Shown: positions 45,232 through 55,549, counted from the first letter of the stretch. The stretch: DNA of 64,000 nucleotides from Quercus robur (GCF_932294415.1 NC_065544.1:29155210-29219209), one strand, 5' to 3'. Notes: a model not told the origin generated them from the letters alone. Numbers and translations: made by a program.

Positions 45232-46377
45232 ATGTCTCGTCGATCTTCCAGGGGTAAAGACATTGTTGCTGACGAACCAGCCACACCAGTTGCTAAAAGG
45301 ACTCGACTATCATCTCAGGCATCTCAAGATCCCAATGAGGATAGGTTCAGACTTCCGATTAACTCACACGTCTACTCAAACGTGTTTGACAAGTCAACCA
45401 CTATAGTGGAACGGGTGGTAGAGTTCAACACCTTAGGGACCACTTTCATCCCTCGAATCTTTGAGAAACGAGATTGGGCAAACTTGTTCGGGAACTTTGA
45501 TGATCCAATGGATGAGCTGGTCAAAGAATGCTTCTCCAATGCAACTGATCTTGGACCTGAACTCATTTTCTGGGTCAGAGGAACAGAGTTTAGTGTTACC
45601 CCAGACTCCATCGCAGATCTTCTCGGCATCACCAGACCTCAGAATGTGAATATCACTCCTTACGATCACCGAAATCCAGAAGTTGGAGAAATTTTACAAA
45701 TCCTAGGATACGATCATAAAGTATCCAGTGCAGGAACATCCATCAGCACCGCAAAGTTTGCACCTGAGTTGACCACACTGAAGTTGATCATGTTCACCAA
45801 TCTCTACCCACTGTCCAACACTACATTCATCAATCTTGGGAGAGCTCTATTTCTTTGTGACCTTATTACAGGAGCCCCCATTGATATATGTGCTCACATC
45901 TACTACACCTTGAGGAAGACCGCGTGTTGATCTGCAGCTCGAGGAGTTATTCCATTTTGCAGTCTCATCATGAAGCTCATTCTTCGTGCAGGCATTATTC
46001 CTCCTGCAGATGGAAAAATGTTGCCTCGTCAACGTCCCATTTCCTTGTTCACTCTTCAAGCTAGCAGAAGTCACTCCTCTAAATCACCAAGAAGTGCTCA
46101 CATCTCTCCGGTTACTCCATCTGCCCCTGACTCAGAGACACCTGCATATACCACATCTACATCATGTGTTGTTCCTGAAGCTTCACCGGCTAGTATTCTG
46201 CAAGCACAGACTGCTCCTCATACTGATAGAGTCGGCAGTGTACTTGAGCATATTCAGAAACGTGTTGATGAGCTTGTGGCACTTCTCTACTCCACAAACA
46301 ACCATGTCCAAATGCGTCTCGAGACTATGGAGAATCAGCTAGATGATATTCAACGAAAGTTGGACGAGAGCCTTTAG
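45232..46377 (+). pseudogene. G2 ORF2: plant-transposon-protein-like, one stop codon
   Basis: The frame is about 381 codons, starting MSRRSSRGKDIVADE. The N-terminal 40 residues are basic and serine-rich. The globular core (residues 50-265) has ERVVEFNTLGTTFIPRIF, LFGNFDDPMDELVKE, FWVRGTEFSV, IADLLGITRP, TAKFAPELTTLKLIMF, NTTFINLGRALFLCDLI and GAPIDICAHIYYTL. A TGA at about 45927 replaces an expected arginine codon; the frame then continues RGVIPFCSLIMKLILRAG, a serine/threonine/proline-rich part, and a C-terminal predicted coiled coil (HIQKRVDELVALL ... LETMENQLDDIQRKL). The core matches my memory of the Pfam 'putative plant transposon protein' family. No nuclease or polymerase motif is seen. 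It could be a second structural or RNA-binding protein, or a regulator. One nonsense change separates it from a full protein. Confidence 0.75.
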
Positions 46378-46385
46378 CTATTCGT

Positions 46386-46462
46386 GACAAAAAGGGGGAG
46401 AGCATTCAGTAAGGGGGAGAAAAGTTCAAAGGGAAGTGTGCATAGTGATAGGGGGAGTACAC
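46386..46462 (+). repeat. Array of polypurine-tract-like motifs after ORF2
   Basis: AAAAAGGGGGAGA, AAGGGGGAGAAAAG and ATAGGGGGAGTA occur in 75 bp, starting 9 bp after the ORF2 stop. G1 has the same at 29296-29343. They resemble the polypurine tract next to the 3' LTR (AAAGGGGGAGAT) and might be extra plus-strand primers. Confidence 0.55.
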
Positions 46463-47221
46463 ACATACTTTTGTCATACTTTTGTTTTTAGTCTTATCCT
46501 CTAAACTTATGGTTTTAGGTTTATGTTTGTTGGGTACTTTTAGTGTTTTATGGTTTTGATACATTGTGTTTTGGTGTATAGCTGTTACTAACTCATTACT
46601 TATACTCTTGGTTTAAACTTTAATATATTTTGTAAACTGTTATTCAGGATGTGTTTGTACCCATGTGCTTTTGTAAGCTTTTAGGGTTAATGTTTTATGC
46701 ATAGTTTGTAGGCTTTATGGTATGTACCTTGCTTAATGCAGCCTTTATGCTTTGTTGAAATCAGTACTTTAATCTAAATGTTCTGCATTTTGGTTTATGT
46801 ATTGTCACTCTTGTGCCCTTGTAGGATTGTTCCTAGATGCATATGCCTTGTGTGTTATGCATTGGTTGAGTGTTGAGCATACAAGTGTCTTGCCTTGTGC
46901 TTGTTAACTTGTATGTCCTTGTGTTCATTCCAAGTGTGAATGAGCACTGTGATCACTACCTTGTGGTGTTCACTTGGTTGATTAAGCCATGGTTTGTTTA
47001 TTAACTCCATCTTTGCTTGATCACATATTGCCTGTTTCATATGCATTTATAATTTTCTGCTTACAATGATCATGATGTATTGTTGTGTTTCAGGAGTATT
47101 ATGTTCATATGATTCAAGTGCTTCACAGCTTCTAGAGTTAGGTGTGAGTGAGTTTTGTTCAACTGTTCCCTACTCACATGTTAAGTCTAGAGTCTGTTTT
47201 AGGGTTTTGTCACGGAATAGC

Positions 47222-47234
47222 CAAAGGGGGAGAT
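47222..47234 (+). other. Polypurine tract of G2
   Basis: CAAAGGGGGAGAT lies directly before the 3' LTR. Confidence 0.85.
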
Positions 47235-48329
47235 TGTAAGGTTGAATTTATTCAACCATCTAATTGGATTTATTCCGTGCCAAATTTTCTTGTAATTCAG
47301 CATTTAGTAACCCTGTATTTAGGTGGGTTTGTTGTAAGGGTAGTGAGTGAGATAGAGTGAAGATTGCTCAAGAGTGTGCAAGAAAACAGAGACTCACGGG
47401 TGGCTCGCGGCTGCAAGCCGCCAGAAGCAGCACACGTGCCAAGCATGCTGGAAGATGAACAGTCATGCTAGCTGGAGCACTACAGGACAAAACAGGACAA
47501 CTGGCCATACGGTTAACTCGCGACTGGATCTCGCGACTTAGTCAAGCCGCGAAGTCAAGCCGCGAGCCATCCCTGTTTTGTAAAACCTGACGTTTCACAT
47601 TCCTCTCCCACTCCAGTATAAATACCCCTTTTACCCACGATTGAAAGAGAGCTTCCAGAGAGGATTTTGAGAGAGAAACCCTAAAGAAAAACCAGATTGC
47701 TTCACACACAATCTCTACCTTAGAGTCTCTTTAAATTCCTCAACTCTCTTCCTCTCCATTGTCAAATCCTTGAGAGGCATTATACCAAACCTGGTTCTCA
47801 CCATCATCATCACTGTGAGACAGTTGTTTGGATTTCTGGGAAGCAGTTAGGAAGGAGCCAATCTTCATTGGTTGATGCTACGGTCTAGTAGCGGAATCCG
47901 GGAAGCTAGAAAAGAAAAAGGTTCGGCGCAACCTCGTTGGAGCAAGAAGCTTGGAGGGCTTAGGTGCATTGGGTAGATTAGGCTTGGAGGGTCTATTGCT
48001 GTCCTTGTATCCCAACTGTATTTTCTAGTGGATTGCTTACCGCTTGGAGGGCGGCGGAGAGGTTTTTCGCCGAGGACTTCGGTTTCCTCTTCGATAACAC
48101 ATCGCGTGTTGTCTTTATGTTTGCATCTTCCTTCCTCTCTATCTTTGCCTTTATATTATCTGCTGTGGTTTTATTTTGTTATGGCTTAGATAGTCTTTAA
48201 CCAATTTCGTATTATAGCATGTGTTAAGTTTCCGCACACTAGTTGTTTGACATATTGCTTGTATTGGTTAAGTTGTTTTTTGGGGGTCTAAACGTTCAAA
48301 GGTGTTTTGTACACGTTTTTGAACTTTCA
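47235..48329 (+). repeat. G2 3' LTR
   Basis: It begins TGTAAGGTTGAATTTATTC and ends TTTTTGAACTTTCA, with a TATA box near 47614. Substitutions relative to the 5' LTR are few, which marks G2 as younger than G1. Confidence 0.93.
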
Positions 48330-48334
48330 AATTG

Positions 48335-49795
48335 GATAATAGAATTTTACTACTGAGAAAAAAGAAACCCCAAAAGACATACAGCTAAGATTCTGAACTC
48401 CAAAAAAAAAAAAAAAAACTGACAATGGGTAAGAAATTGCATAGGAATAAAAAAATAAAAAAATAAAAAAAATTAAGAGAAATAAAAGCTTAGGACTCAA
48501 TTTGTTCACTCACTAGTAAAAGTTTCATCAAACAGCAGTCATAGAAGTTTATTTCAGGCAGCATGTAATCATGAGAACATGGCATCCAATGTTGTCAGTC
48601 TATCAGTTACAGATTCATGCAAGAAGTAACTCAAACTTTATATTTCTATAGATTCATATGATATTTCTATAGACATGGTACAGTGATTAATTAAAGAAAT
48701 GCCAATTGTACTGCTTTAAAAAAAAAGTATATACTATAAGATGAACAGTCAATAAACACAATAGACCATATTACCATAATAAACATGATGAAAAGTCACC
48801 TAATTTAGTACCACTTTGAGCATACAAAAGAAGAACCAAAACCATTCCAAAAAAAATATAAAAGCATTATGTCCTGGTTGGTTGCTAGGAAAGAAACCTC
48901 AAATTGTTTTGATTTGGATTTTTCATTATTTAAGAAGTAGAAAAACAGAAAAACAACAATAAAAAAATAATTTACTTTACATTTTGTTTATAACAAGACT
49001 GATGCTTGTATCTGATCAATAGGGTTTGATTTGAATCTGAGAGGAACGATTCGATTTGGACTGTTGTAGTTGTAGAGTGAGTCAGTGTGAATGACTCGGA
49101 CTCTTCTCTCTCTCAGTAATCTTTCCACATAGAACCTAAAAATTCAAGCTTTACTTACTATTTTTCATCCAAAATCCAAATAGCAAAATCAACCAATAAT
49201 TTAAGCTCAAATCAAACCAGAATGTTCAAATCAATCCAAAATCCTCTCCAATGCATCATTCTTTTCCTACAATTTTTAGACAACCAAATAGATTCTCAAA
49301 TGAATCAAAGAAATTTAATAGACCTCAAATTTCAGCACAAGTTAACGGTTAGGGATTCGAGCTAGAAAATTTACCAATTGAAAACACCAACAATAAAATT
49401 ATAAAAATAAATATAAATATAACTAAAAGTTTTCAAAAAAAAAAAAAAAAAAACTCAACAAAACCGATAAAATACAAACTCATTTATTTTCCTACGATTT
49501 CTCAACAACCAAACAGATTCTAAACGAGTCCAAAGAAGTTTAATCGAGCTCAAATTCCACCACAAATCTAATGAATTGAGCTAGAATTTCAAAGCAATTG
49601 AAATAAATATAACTGTTAAAATAAATAAAAACTCAAGCAAAGCCTATTCATTTCAAACAGTTTCTCTAAATACAAAATCCGAGTAAATCAATAGAAATGC
49701 AATAAAATGAAAAGCCGTAGAAGATCGTACCTAGTAGAATCGGATATAAGTGTAATTTCCATAATTTCTCGGGAAACAAACAGAGGGAGACAGAC
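48335..49795. other. AT-rich interior of the CACTA-like element, upstream of the PP2C fragment
   Basis: A-rich runs (48401-48418, 49434-49453) and a duplicated block (TCAAAT ... ACAACCAAA.AGATTCT near 49270 and 49500) are visible. The block 49060-49140 has CTCTTCTCTCTCTCAG on the plus strand. No clear coding sequence; it probably is promoter or intron DNA taken along with the captured genes. Confidence 0.45.
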
Positions 49796-49875
49796 CTGTA
49801 ATCGGAAAATGGGGTGGCGAAGGTGCTCAGTCTATCAACGGCTCGCTTGTCGTAGGAGATGAGATAGCTGACCAC
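49796..49875 (-). pseudogene. Possible captured first exon of an unidentified gene
   Basis: On the minus strand an ATG opens a 27-codon frame MVSYLISYDKRAVDRL, followed by STFATPFSDYR and an AG|GT donor. The region before it has two near-identical AGCTCATCTCAGAAAATT stretches, as in a duplicated leader. I do not recognise the protein. It lies in the CACTA-like element upstream of PP2C exon 1 and could be part of the same or another captured gene. Confidence 0.35.
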
Positions 49876-50340
49876 CGCAAATCAGCCTGTCGGAGATGAG
49901 ATGAGGTCCGATCTTTGAGTTTTTTTAGATGAGCTCAGATCGATTTTGAGAGAATTTTCTGAGATGAGCTCCGATTTTGAGAGAATTTTCTGATAGTGTG
50001 AGCGGTTTCTGTGTGGAACGTGAACAAAAATGAGTTTTCCCTTTTGTATTTTAATTTTGGACTTTATTTCAAGGGTTGGAAATTTTGAGATATCTTCTAT
50101 CAATGGTTGTCATAGCATGCGTTGAAAAGTGTTTAAATTTGGAGGTAAAATTAGAACTGGAGTGTAAAAACAAGGCCGCCTAATTTTAATAGATTATTTC
50201 GAGGGTTGTATAGGTTTATTTTGAGGATTTTAATGACCCTTGGAATAAAGCTTACCAAACTCAGCCATGCGCATTTTTGGTGATGGTTTCGGCTCCTTTT
50301 AGAGAAAAGTGCGTTGAAACAAGTCAAGTTTGTTGTAGCG

Positions 50341-50640
50341 TTCACCCATCGGTACTTGTTATATATTAACCAAAAATAAATAAAAATAAAACATATGATA
50401 AGTTGTGATTTATATTCTTATTGTCTCTGACCTAACACAAATCAAAAATTTGCATCAAAGCCATCTTTCTTTCTTTTTTTTTTTTTTGGTGGTCAGATTT
50501 GAATCACATCAGTAATTGCAAATATGTGAGAGTACGTCAAATGTAATTATATAAATGTGGTATAATTGAAGACTAGGTTAGGCTAGCCTTTCATTTAACC
50601 TTAAACCTACTAAGAAAAGCAATTCAAAAAATAAATATGA
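50341..50640 (+). repeat. PR-1 duplication unit copy 2, right-hand remainder
   Basis: TACTTGTTATATATTAACC, ACATATGATAAGTTGTGATTT, TGTCTCTGACC and GAAGACTAGGTTAGGCTAG match 7628-7900 of copy 1. It shows that host sequence resumes here after the CACTA-like insertion. A TAA/TAT microsatellite follows (50640-50690). Confidence 0.8.
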
Positions 50641-50909
50641 ATTATATTATAATAATAATAACAACAAGAATAATAATAATTATAATATATATGATGGCTG
50701 CCATCACTCTTGTAAATTGTATTCTTTAACATTTTCAAGTGAATTGGGAAAAAAATTATACCTATGATGCATTCTTATCTTCTAATCTAAACATGGCGTG
50801 TAGCGTAAGGCCCTTAGTAAGTGATGTTTGCTTTCCATTGGGCAAATAAGAAAAAATGAAGTTATGTTTGTTCCACCAGCAGTGAATTTACTTATTATTA
50901 TTATTATTA
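50641..50909. other. Gene-free AT-rich DNA
   Basis: Simple TAA and TTA repeats (50645-50690, 50892-50910) occur and no coding sequence is seen. Confidence 0.5.
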
Positions 50910-51748
50910 TTCTTAGGTTCTAAGACTTTAGGATCTAAATGTATTAGAACTTTAATGTGTAATGTTGGCAAACCATGATCAAAACTTAGAGTCTAGATTT
51001 AGGTTGCTCAAAGTGTGTTTATGTGTAAAGTTGGAATCAAGTGATTATAGAATTTACTGGACTAAATCTGCAAGGCTTGATCGATCGAAAATTAGACTTG
51101 ATTGATTGAAGCTCATGCAGATTGTTTTTTTCTTCAAAATTTCCAACTTAACCCAAGCCCATATAATGTGTAGGGTTTTATGTTTTGCTTTAAGTATAAA
51201 AGGAAAAATCCTAGCCATGTTTTAGAGGTTGTTGATATGCTGTGTGTGTGAATCTCTGGTGAGATTTAGAGGTGTTTACCTTCATATATATTTAGGGTTA
51301 TCAAGATCAAGATTGATGTCGAGAACTTGGTAATCTCTTTAGTTACTGTTTCAAGAGCTTAAAGAAAACATAAGTGGGAGTACCTATGGTCACTGTGGAT
51401 CAAAGAAAGAAGTAGTTCGTGGACTTGGAGCTGTCACATGGTGGTGGTAGTAAGTTTTCTATTTGAGGTAGTAATAAGATGTTAGTGGTCTAAGTCTTAT
51501 TGTAAAACTTCAATTATTTCATAGTGGACTTGTTTTATCTTGAGGATAGCTAGGTTAAATCCTCCCCAGGTTTTTTACTAGTTTGGTTTTCCTGGGTTAT
51601 CATCTCGTTGTGTTATTTACTTTTCCGCATTGTTTACTTGATATGACTTGTTTGTGTTAACCTAGATCTATATAATTTATCTAAGTAATCACTTGGCTAA
51701 ATAACTAGGTTAAACAATTTGTATTTTAAGGGGTCTAAAAAAGTATAA
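50910..51748 (+). repeat. G3 5' LTR (Copia-type), limits approximate
   Basis: It precedes the primer site TGGTATCAGAGCGG at 51752. Landmarks are TAATGTTGGCAAACC, AGTATAAAAGG (a TATA box near 51193) and the block shared with 4794-5085. The start is uncertain because no partner LTR or target duplication is in view. Confidence 0.6.
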
Positions 51749-51751
51749 GTG

Positions 51752-51766
51752 GTATCAGAGCGGATT
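51752..51766 (+). other. Primer binding site of G3
   Basis: TGGTATCAGAGCGG is the Copia-type tRNA-Met complement. Confidence 0.85.
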
Positions 51767-51820
51767 AGCTCTAGTATTTAGATCCTTTGATCTAAGAGTT
51801 GATCCTTAACCTCTGTTGTT

Positions 51821-53647
51821 ATGGAATACGGTCACTCTCTTGTGGTCCCACCTCACTTTGATGGGAACAACTATGCCTACTGGAAAGTAAGGATGAAAGC
51901 ATTCCTGAAATCTATTGATGAGAGAGTTTGGAATTCTGTTGAATACGAATGGGAGAAGCCAACTATTCCTGTAAGCGAGTGGCAAACTTCTCAGAAAGAA
52001 GCAGCTGCTTTTAATAGCAAAGCCATGAATGCTATTTTTAATGTTGTTTCTATGGAGGAATTTAAGAGAATCTCTAATGCTGAGGTTGCTTATACTGCAT
52101 GGAATATTCTCCAAACTGTGCATGAAGGCACAAAGGCAGTTAAGATCAATAAGTTGCAGTAGTTAACAACTAGATTTGAAAGAATTAGGATGTCTGATAA
52201 TGAAAGTTTTGATGAATTCTATGCTAAGCTTAATGATATTGTTAATTCTGCTTATAATTTGGGTGAGATTTATGATTAACCTAAGACTGTTAGGAAGATT
52301 CTTAGATCCCTAATCGAGGACTTTAGACCCAAAGTGACTGTCATTACTGAAAGTAAGGATGTGGACTCCATCCCTGTTGATAAACTTGTAGGATCTCTTT
52401 AGTCCTATGACTTACCTAAGATAAACAAATCCAAATCAATGGCTCTTAAGTCAGTTGATGATGTTGATGGGAATGGATTTGATGATGAGCTCTCTTCTAC
52501 AGAGATTGCCTATCTTGCCAAGAACTTTAGAAACTTTCTTAGGAACAACAACAAAAGGGCAAGAGGTAAAAACAATGCTAAACCTAGGAATTTTAAGAGG
52601 AATGAACCAACTAAAGTGAATAATACTAATAAATCTAAAGAGAAAGTATGTCAAACCTCTAATAATTCTATAGGTCAACAATGTTTTGATTGTCAAGGGT
52701 ATGGTCATGTGAAGTCAGAATGTCCTACATTCTTGAGATCAAAGGGTAAACTTATGGTTGTAATCCTTAGTAATGATGAAGTTTCTGATCATGAGTCTAG
52801 TAGTGATGAGGATGGAAACTTTATTGCTTTCATAGCTACTACTGTAGTTGATGAAAGTGTTGTTGCTGATGAGAACTCTTCTAATGGTGAACTCTTTGAG
52901 AATGCTAATTTGCAAGAATTTTATAATAAGCTTTCAAAGGTTGCTACAAAGGATGCTATGAATGTTGATTTAAGTTTAAAGAAAATTGCTTCTCTTGAAC
53001 TGGATAAGAAAATTTTGTTGTTGAAGCTGTTTGATGCTAATGAATTGATTGATAAGGTGAAGACTGAAAACATGTTGTTCCTTAATAAAGTTAAAAACTT
53101 GGAACTTGAATTATCTATTGCTAGAGAACAGACAAATAGGTCTGCTAGTTCTAAACTTGATCACACGTTAAGCATTTAGAAATCTCCCTTAGACAAAATT
53201 GGTCTAGGTTTTGTAGATAGCATCTCTGTATTTGAAACTCATTCCATAAACTTTGTTTCTTCTTCTGAGCCTCCCGTGAGTGAGATAGTCAAAACTTTAG
53301 AAGTTACATCTCCTAGGAAGATTAGGTTGATCTTAAAGAGTCTAAACCTAAGAATCCTACTCTCCCTAAGGATAAGTTGTATGATAGACCTTTATGGGTT
53401 TGTCATTTTTTTGGAAAGACTGGACATATTTGTCCAAACTCTTTCAAGTTGTAAGCTGCAAAGCGAGCAAATAAGCCAAAAGTACTTGTGCTTTAAGAAC
53501 AAGATCCTGTGATACTTATTGGTGAGTTGGTAAAGGCATTAAACCTTTATTCCAATCTAGGAGTTGCTCATCATTCTAATATAAATAATAGCCAATGCAA
53601 GAGTTGCATCTAAAATGTTTTGAATGCAAAAGGCTCAATCTAATTAA
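51821..53647 (+). pseudogene. G3 gag (Copia-type), stand-alone, several stops
   Basis: It starts MEYGHSLVVPPHFDG with capsid motifs YWKVRMKAFLKSIDERVW, AWNILQTVHEGTKAVK and SFDEFYAKLNDIV. In-frame stops lie near 52160, 52277 and 52400. From 52439 it is open for 246 codons with a lysine/asparagine-rich part, the CCHC knuckle CFDCQGYGHVKSEC, an acidic stretch and a leucine-rich coiled coil (LELDKKILLLKLFDANEL). A frameshifted end reads MQKAQSN then stop. It is homologous to G1/G2 gag over the capsid but clearly another subfamily. As in those, gag ends by itself and no pol follows. Confidence 0.85.
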
Positions 53648-54680
53648 GTCTTTCTGACATGGTTCTTGTACTTCATCCCTCTACTCTTTGTGATCATTCT
53701 TCTTTGTTATTTTGTTTTCTTTGTTTTTAGGATTCGCATTGCATAACATTCATGCATTTCATGATAGGTTGTTTTTGTTATTTTAAAAAAAAAAAAGAGG
53801 AAAAGGAAGGAAAAATGTGTTTTGCATTATTTTTCTTGGATTTGTAATCAAGGTTGGTCATATTATCTTTACGTAACATGTTTATATACCTTGTTTAGTT
53901 TGGATGAGCTTATTTTACTGCACTTTACTAGTTTTTAGCTTTGTAGCGCATGTTGTGTGGGAGTTTATAATTTTTAATCACACGATCTTGATCTTGAAGT
54001 CACATGCTTTTGATTGTAAGGACTAAAAAATCCTAAGAGAAAGGCATAAATAACCATCTTACCATTGTTTACTAGTCAATCATGAACACCTTAGTGCATA
54101 TCACATGATTTTGTGCTCAAGAAAGTGTAGCACATGCACAAGAAAAAACATAAGGTGTAGTCTCGGATTAAATAATAAAATTGGTGTGTATATTATTGGA
54201 CTCTAATAATTTCCAAATCAAATAAAATTGGTGTGTACATTATGAGGCAAAACAAGAAACTTACATAATTGCAAACTTGTTTTCTAGGAGATGTGAGAGT
54301 TATATGATGTAACTCTTTGGGTGATAGTCACTTTCAAACTTATGTGATGAATTTTGTAGAAATTGTGATTGATTACTATTTACATATCACCTCACATGCA
54401 TCTCAAGCTATTGCTAGTTGCACATACTACACAAGTTATTCTTTGCTAAACTTAGTACAAGATATTGTGTGTGATCTTGTTGTAGCCATCCAAGATTAAA
54501 AGTTCCTTAATTTTAATGCAAAATGTGTTCAACGTTTGAGCTTTGAGGAAAAATTGATTGAAAATCTTGTTTTTGGAAGATCTGGGTTGAATTCAAGTGT
54601 TTTTAAAAAACTTTTCATCTCATACTTATGCATTTTATTCATAATACAATGTTCTTTGATTGATCGAACTTGTCATAAAA
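53648..54680 (+). other. Non-coding tail of G3, no pol
   Basis: The sequence is AT-rich with no protease, integrase or reverse transcriptase motif on either strand. Its style (short phrases like CATGAACACC, GTGTGATCTTG) resembles the gag-ORF2 spacer of G1/G2. The element is cut off where the Gypsy sequence begins at about 54690, so ORF2 and the 3' LTR, if they existed, are lost. Confidence 0.55.
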
Positions 54681-54689
54681 CAAAAGACT

Positions 54690-55497
54690 TAAATCTAGAT
54701 TGTAAGTGTCGAACCTGGCTTAAATATTCCTGTATTCTGGGATCTCTTGCCTCCAACTCCCCTTGGACTTAGCCTACAACCGGCCTTGAGTCAGAGAAAA
54801 TCTCCATTGTTTTTCCACCCGTCTTCTGAACCATGGTCATCCCTACCAACAGAGTTTCGTACTCGACCTCATTATTCGTAGCCAAGAATCCCAATCTTAG
54901 GGACTTTTCAATTATGATCTTCTCTGGAGATATTAGAACAAGTCCCACCCCAGATCCTCTGTGATTAGCTACACCATCAAAGTAGACCATCCAAGGCAAG
55001 GGCTCTTGCAAGGAGATTACGCCAACCGATTTTCCATCCAGGTTTCGCTCTTCTAATTTATCTTCTGATAGAGTTTCGGCAAACTCGGCCACCAGGTCGG
55101 CGAGGATCTAACCCTTGATGGAGGTGCGAGGCATATATTTGATATCAAAAGCCCCTACGATTGTGCCCCATTTAGCAATTCTCCTTGTGTAGTCAGCCCT
55201 CCAAAGTAGAGATCTGAGTAGGAGTTGAGTCAAGAGAACAACTATGTGTAATTGGAAATAATGGGGAAGCTTACGCGTGCCATGTACCACTGCCAAAATG
55301 GACCTCTCTAGTGGTAAGTAACGGACCTCGGTCTCGTGTAGTGACTTACTCATGTAATAAACTAGCCTCTGTACACCATTATCTACCCATATTAACACCA
55401 AACTCACCACATGGGATGCCACTGCGATGTAGGCAAACAAAACTTCATCCACCTCGGGATTGGACATGATAGGCGGCCGAGACAAATATTCTTTCAA
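54690..55497 (-). pseudogene. Gypsy RNase H region, two tandem RNase H-like domains
   Basis: The first part (55497-55108) has VLFAYIAVASHVVS, RLVYYMSKSLHETEVRY and LERSILAVV, the Gypsy RT-linked RNase H. A stop then comes before LVAEFAE and a second, archaeal/plant-type RNase H: VYFDGVANHRGSGVGLVL (first aspartate), NNEVEYETLL (glutamate) and IFSDSRPVV (second aspartate). A second RNase H of this kind is typical of Tat-type Gypsy elements. It is cut before the end of the domain. Confidence 0.85.
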
Positions 55498-55549
55498 CTA
55501 CTACTAAGCCAGGACACACTCCTCGGTCCATTCAAGCCCCTTCCACTTG

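Larger units (their letters stand above)
39937..48329 (+). mobile_element. G2: full-length pol-less LTR retrotransposon, 8.4 kb, well preserved
   Basis: LTRs at 39937-41044 and 47235-48329 and a perfect 5-bp duplication AATTG (39932-39936 and 48330-48334) delimit it. Order inside: tRNA-Met-type primer site, gag with two CCHC knuckles, about 1.4 kb of spacer, CGCG-motif block, leader exon, intron, ORF2, an array of purine tracts, and the polypurine tract. As in G1 there is no protease, integrase, reverse transcriptase or RNase H, and I found no deletion scar. It inserted 5 bp upstream of the start of PP2C exon 1 in the captured copy, in opposite orientation. Confidence 0.95.
31111..50340 (-). 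mobile_element. CACTA-like transposon carrying gene fragments (Pack-type), about 19 kb with nested insertions
   Basis: The left end CATTGCCAACAAAATTGATTT and the right end AAGTCAAGTTTGTTGTAGCG are imperfect inverted repeats; the right one read backwards begins CGCTACAACAAA, close to the CACTACAACAAA type. Both ends have many GACCCTTGA, CGAGGGTT and CCTCAAA motifs (31131-32450 and 50060-50240), like CACTA subterminal repeats. The flanks on both sides belong to the PR-1 duplication unit, which shows this is one insertion. No clear 3-bp target duplication is left and a few host bases are missing. Without the hAT, Copia and G2 insertions it would be about 5.2 kb, holding parts of a PP2C gene, a PPR gene and an unknown exon, all on the minus strand. 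No transposase is visible. Confidence 0.68.
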
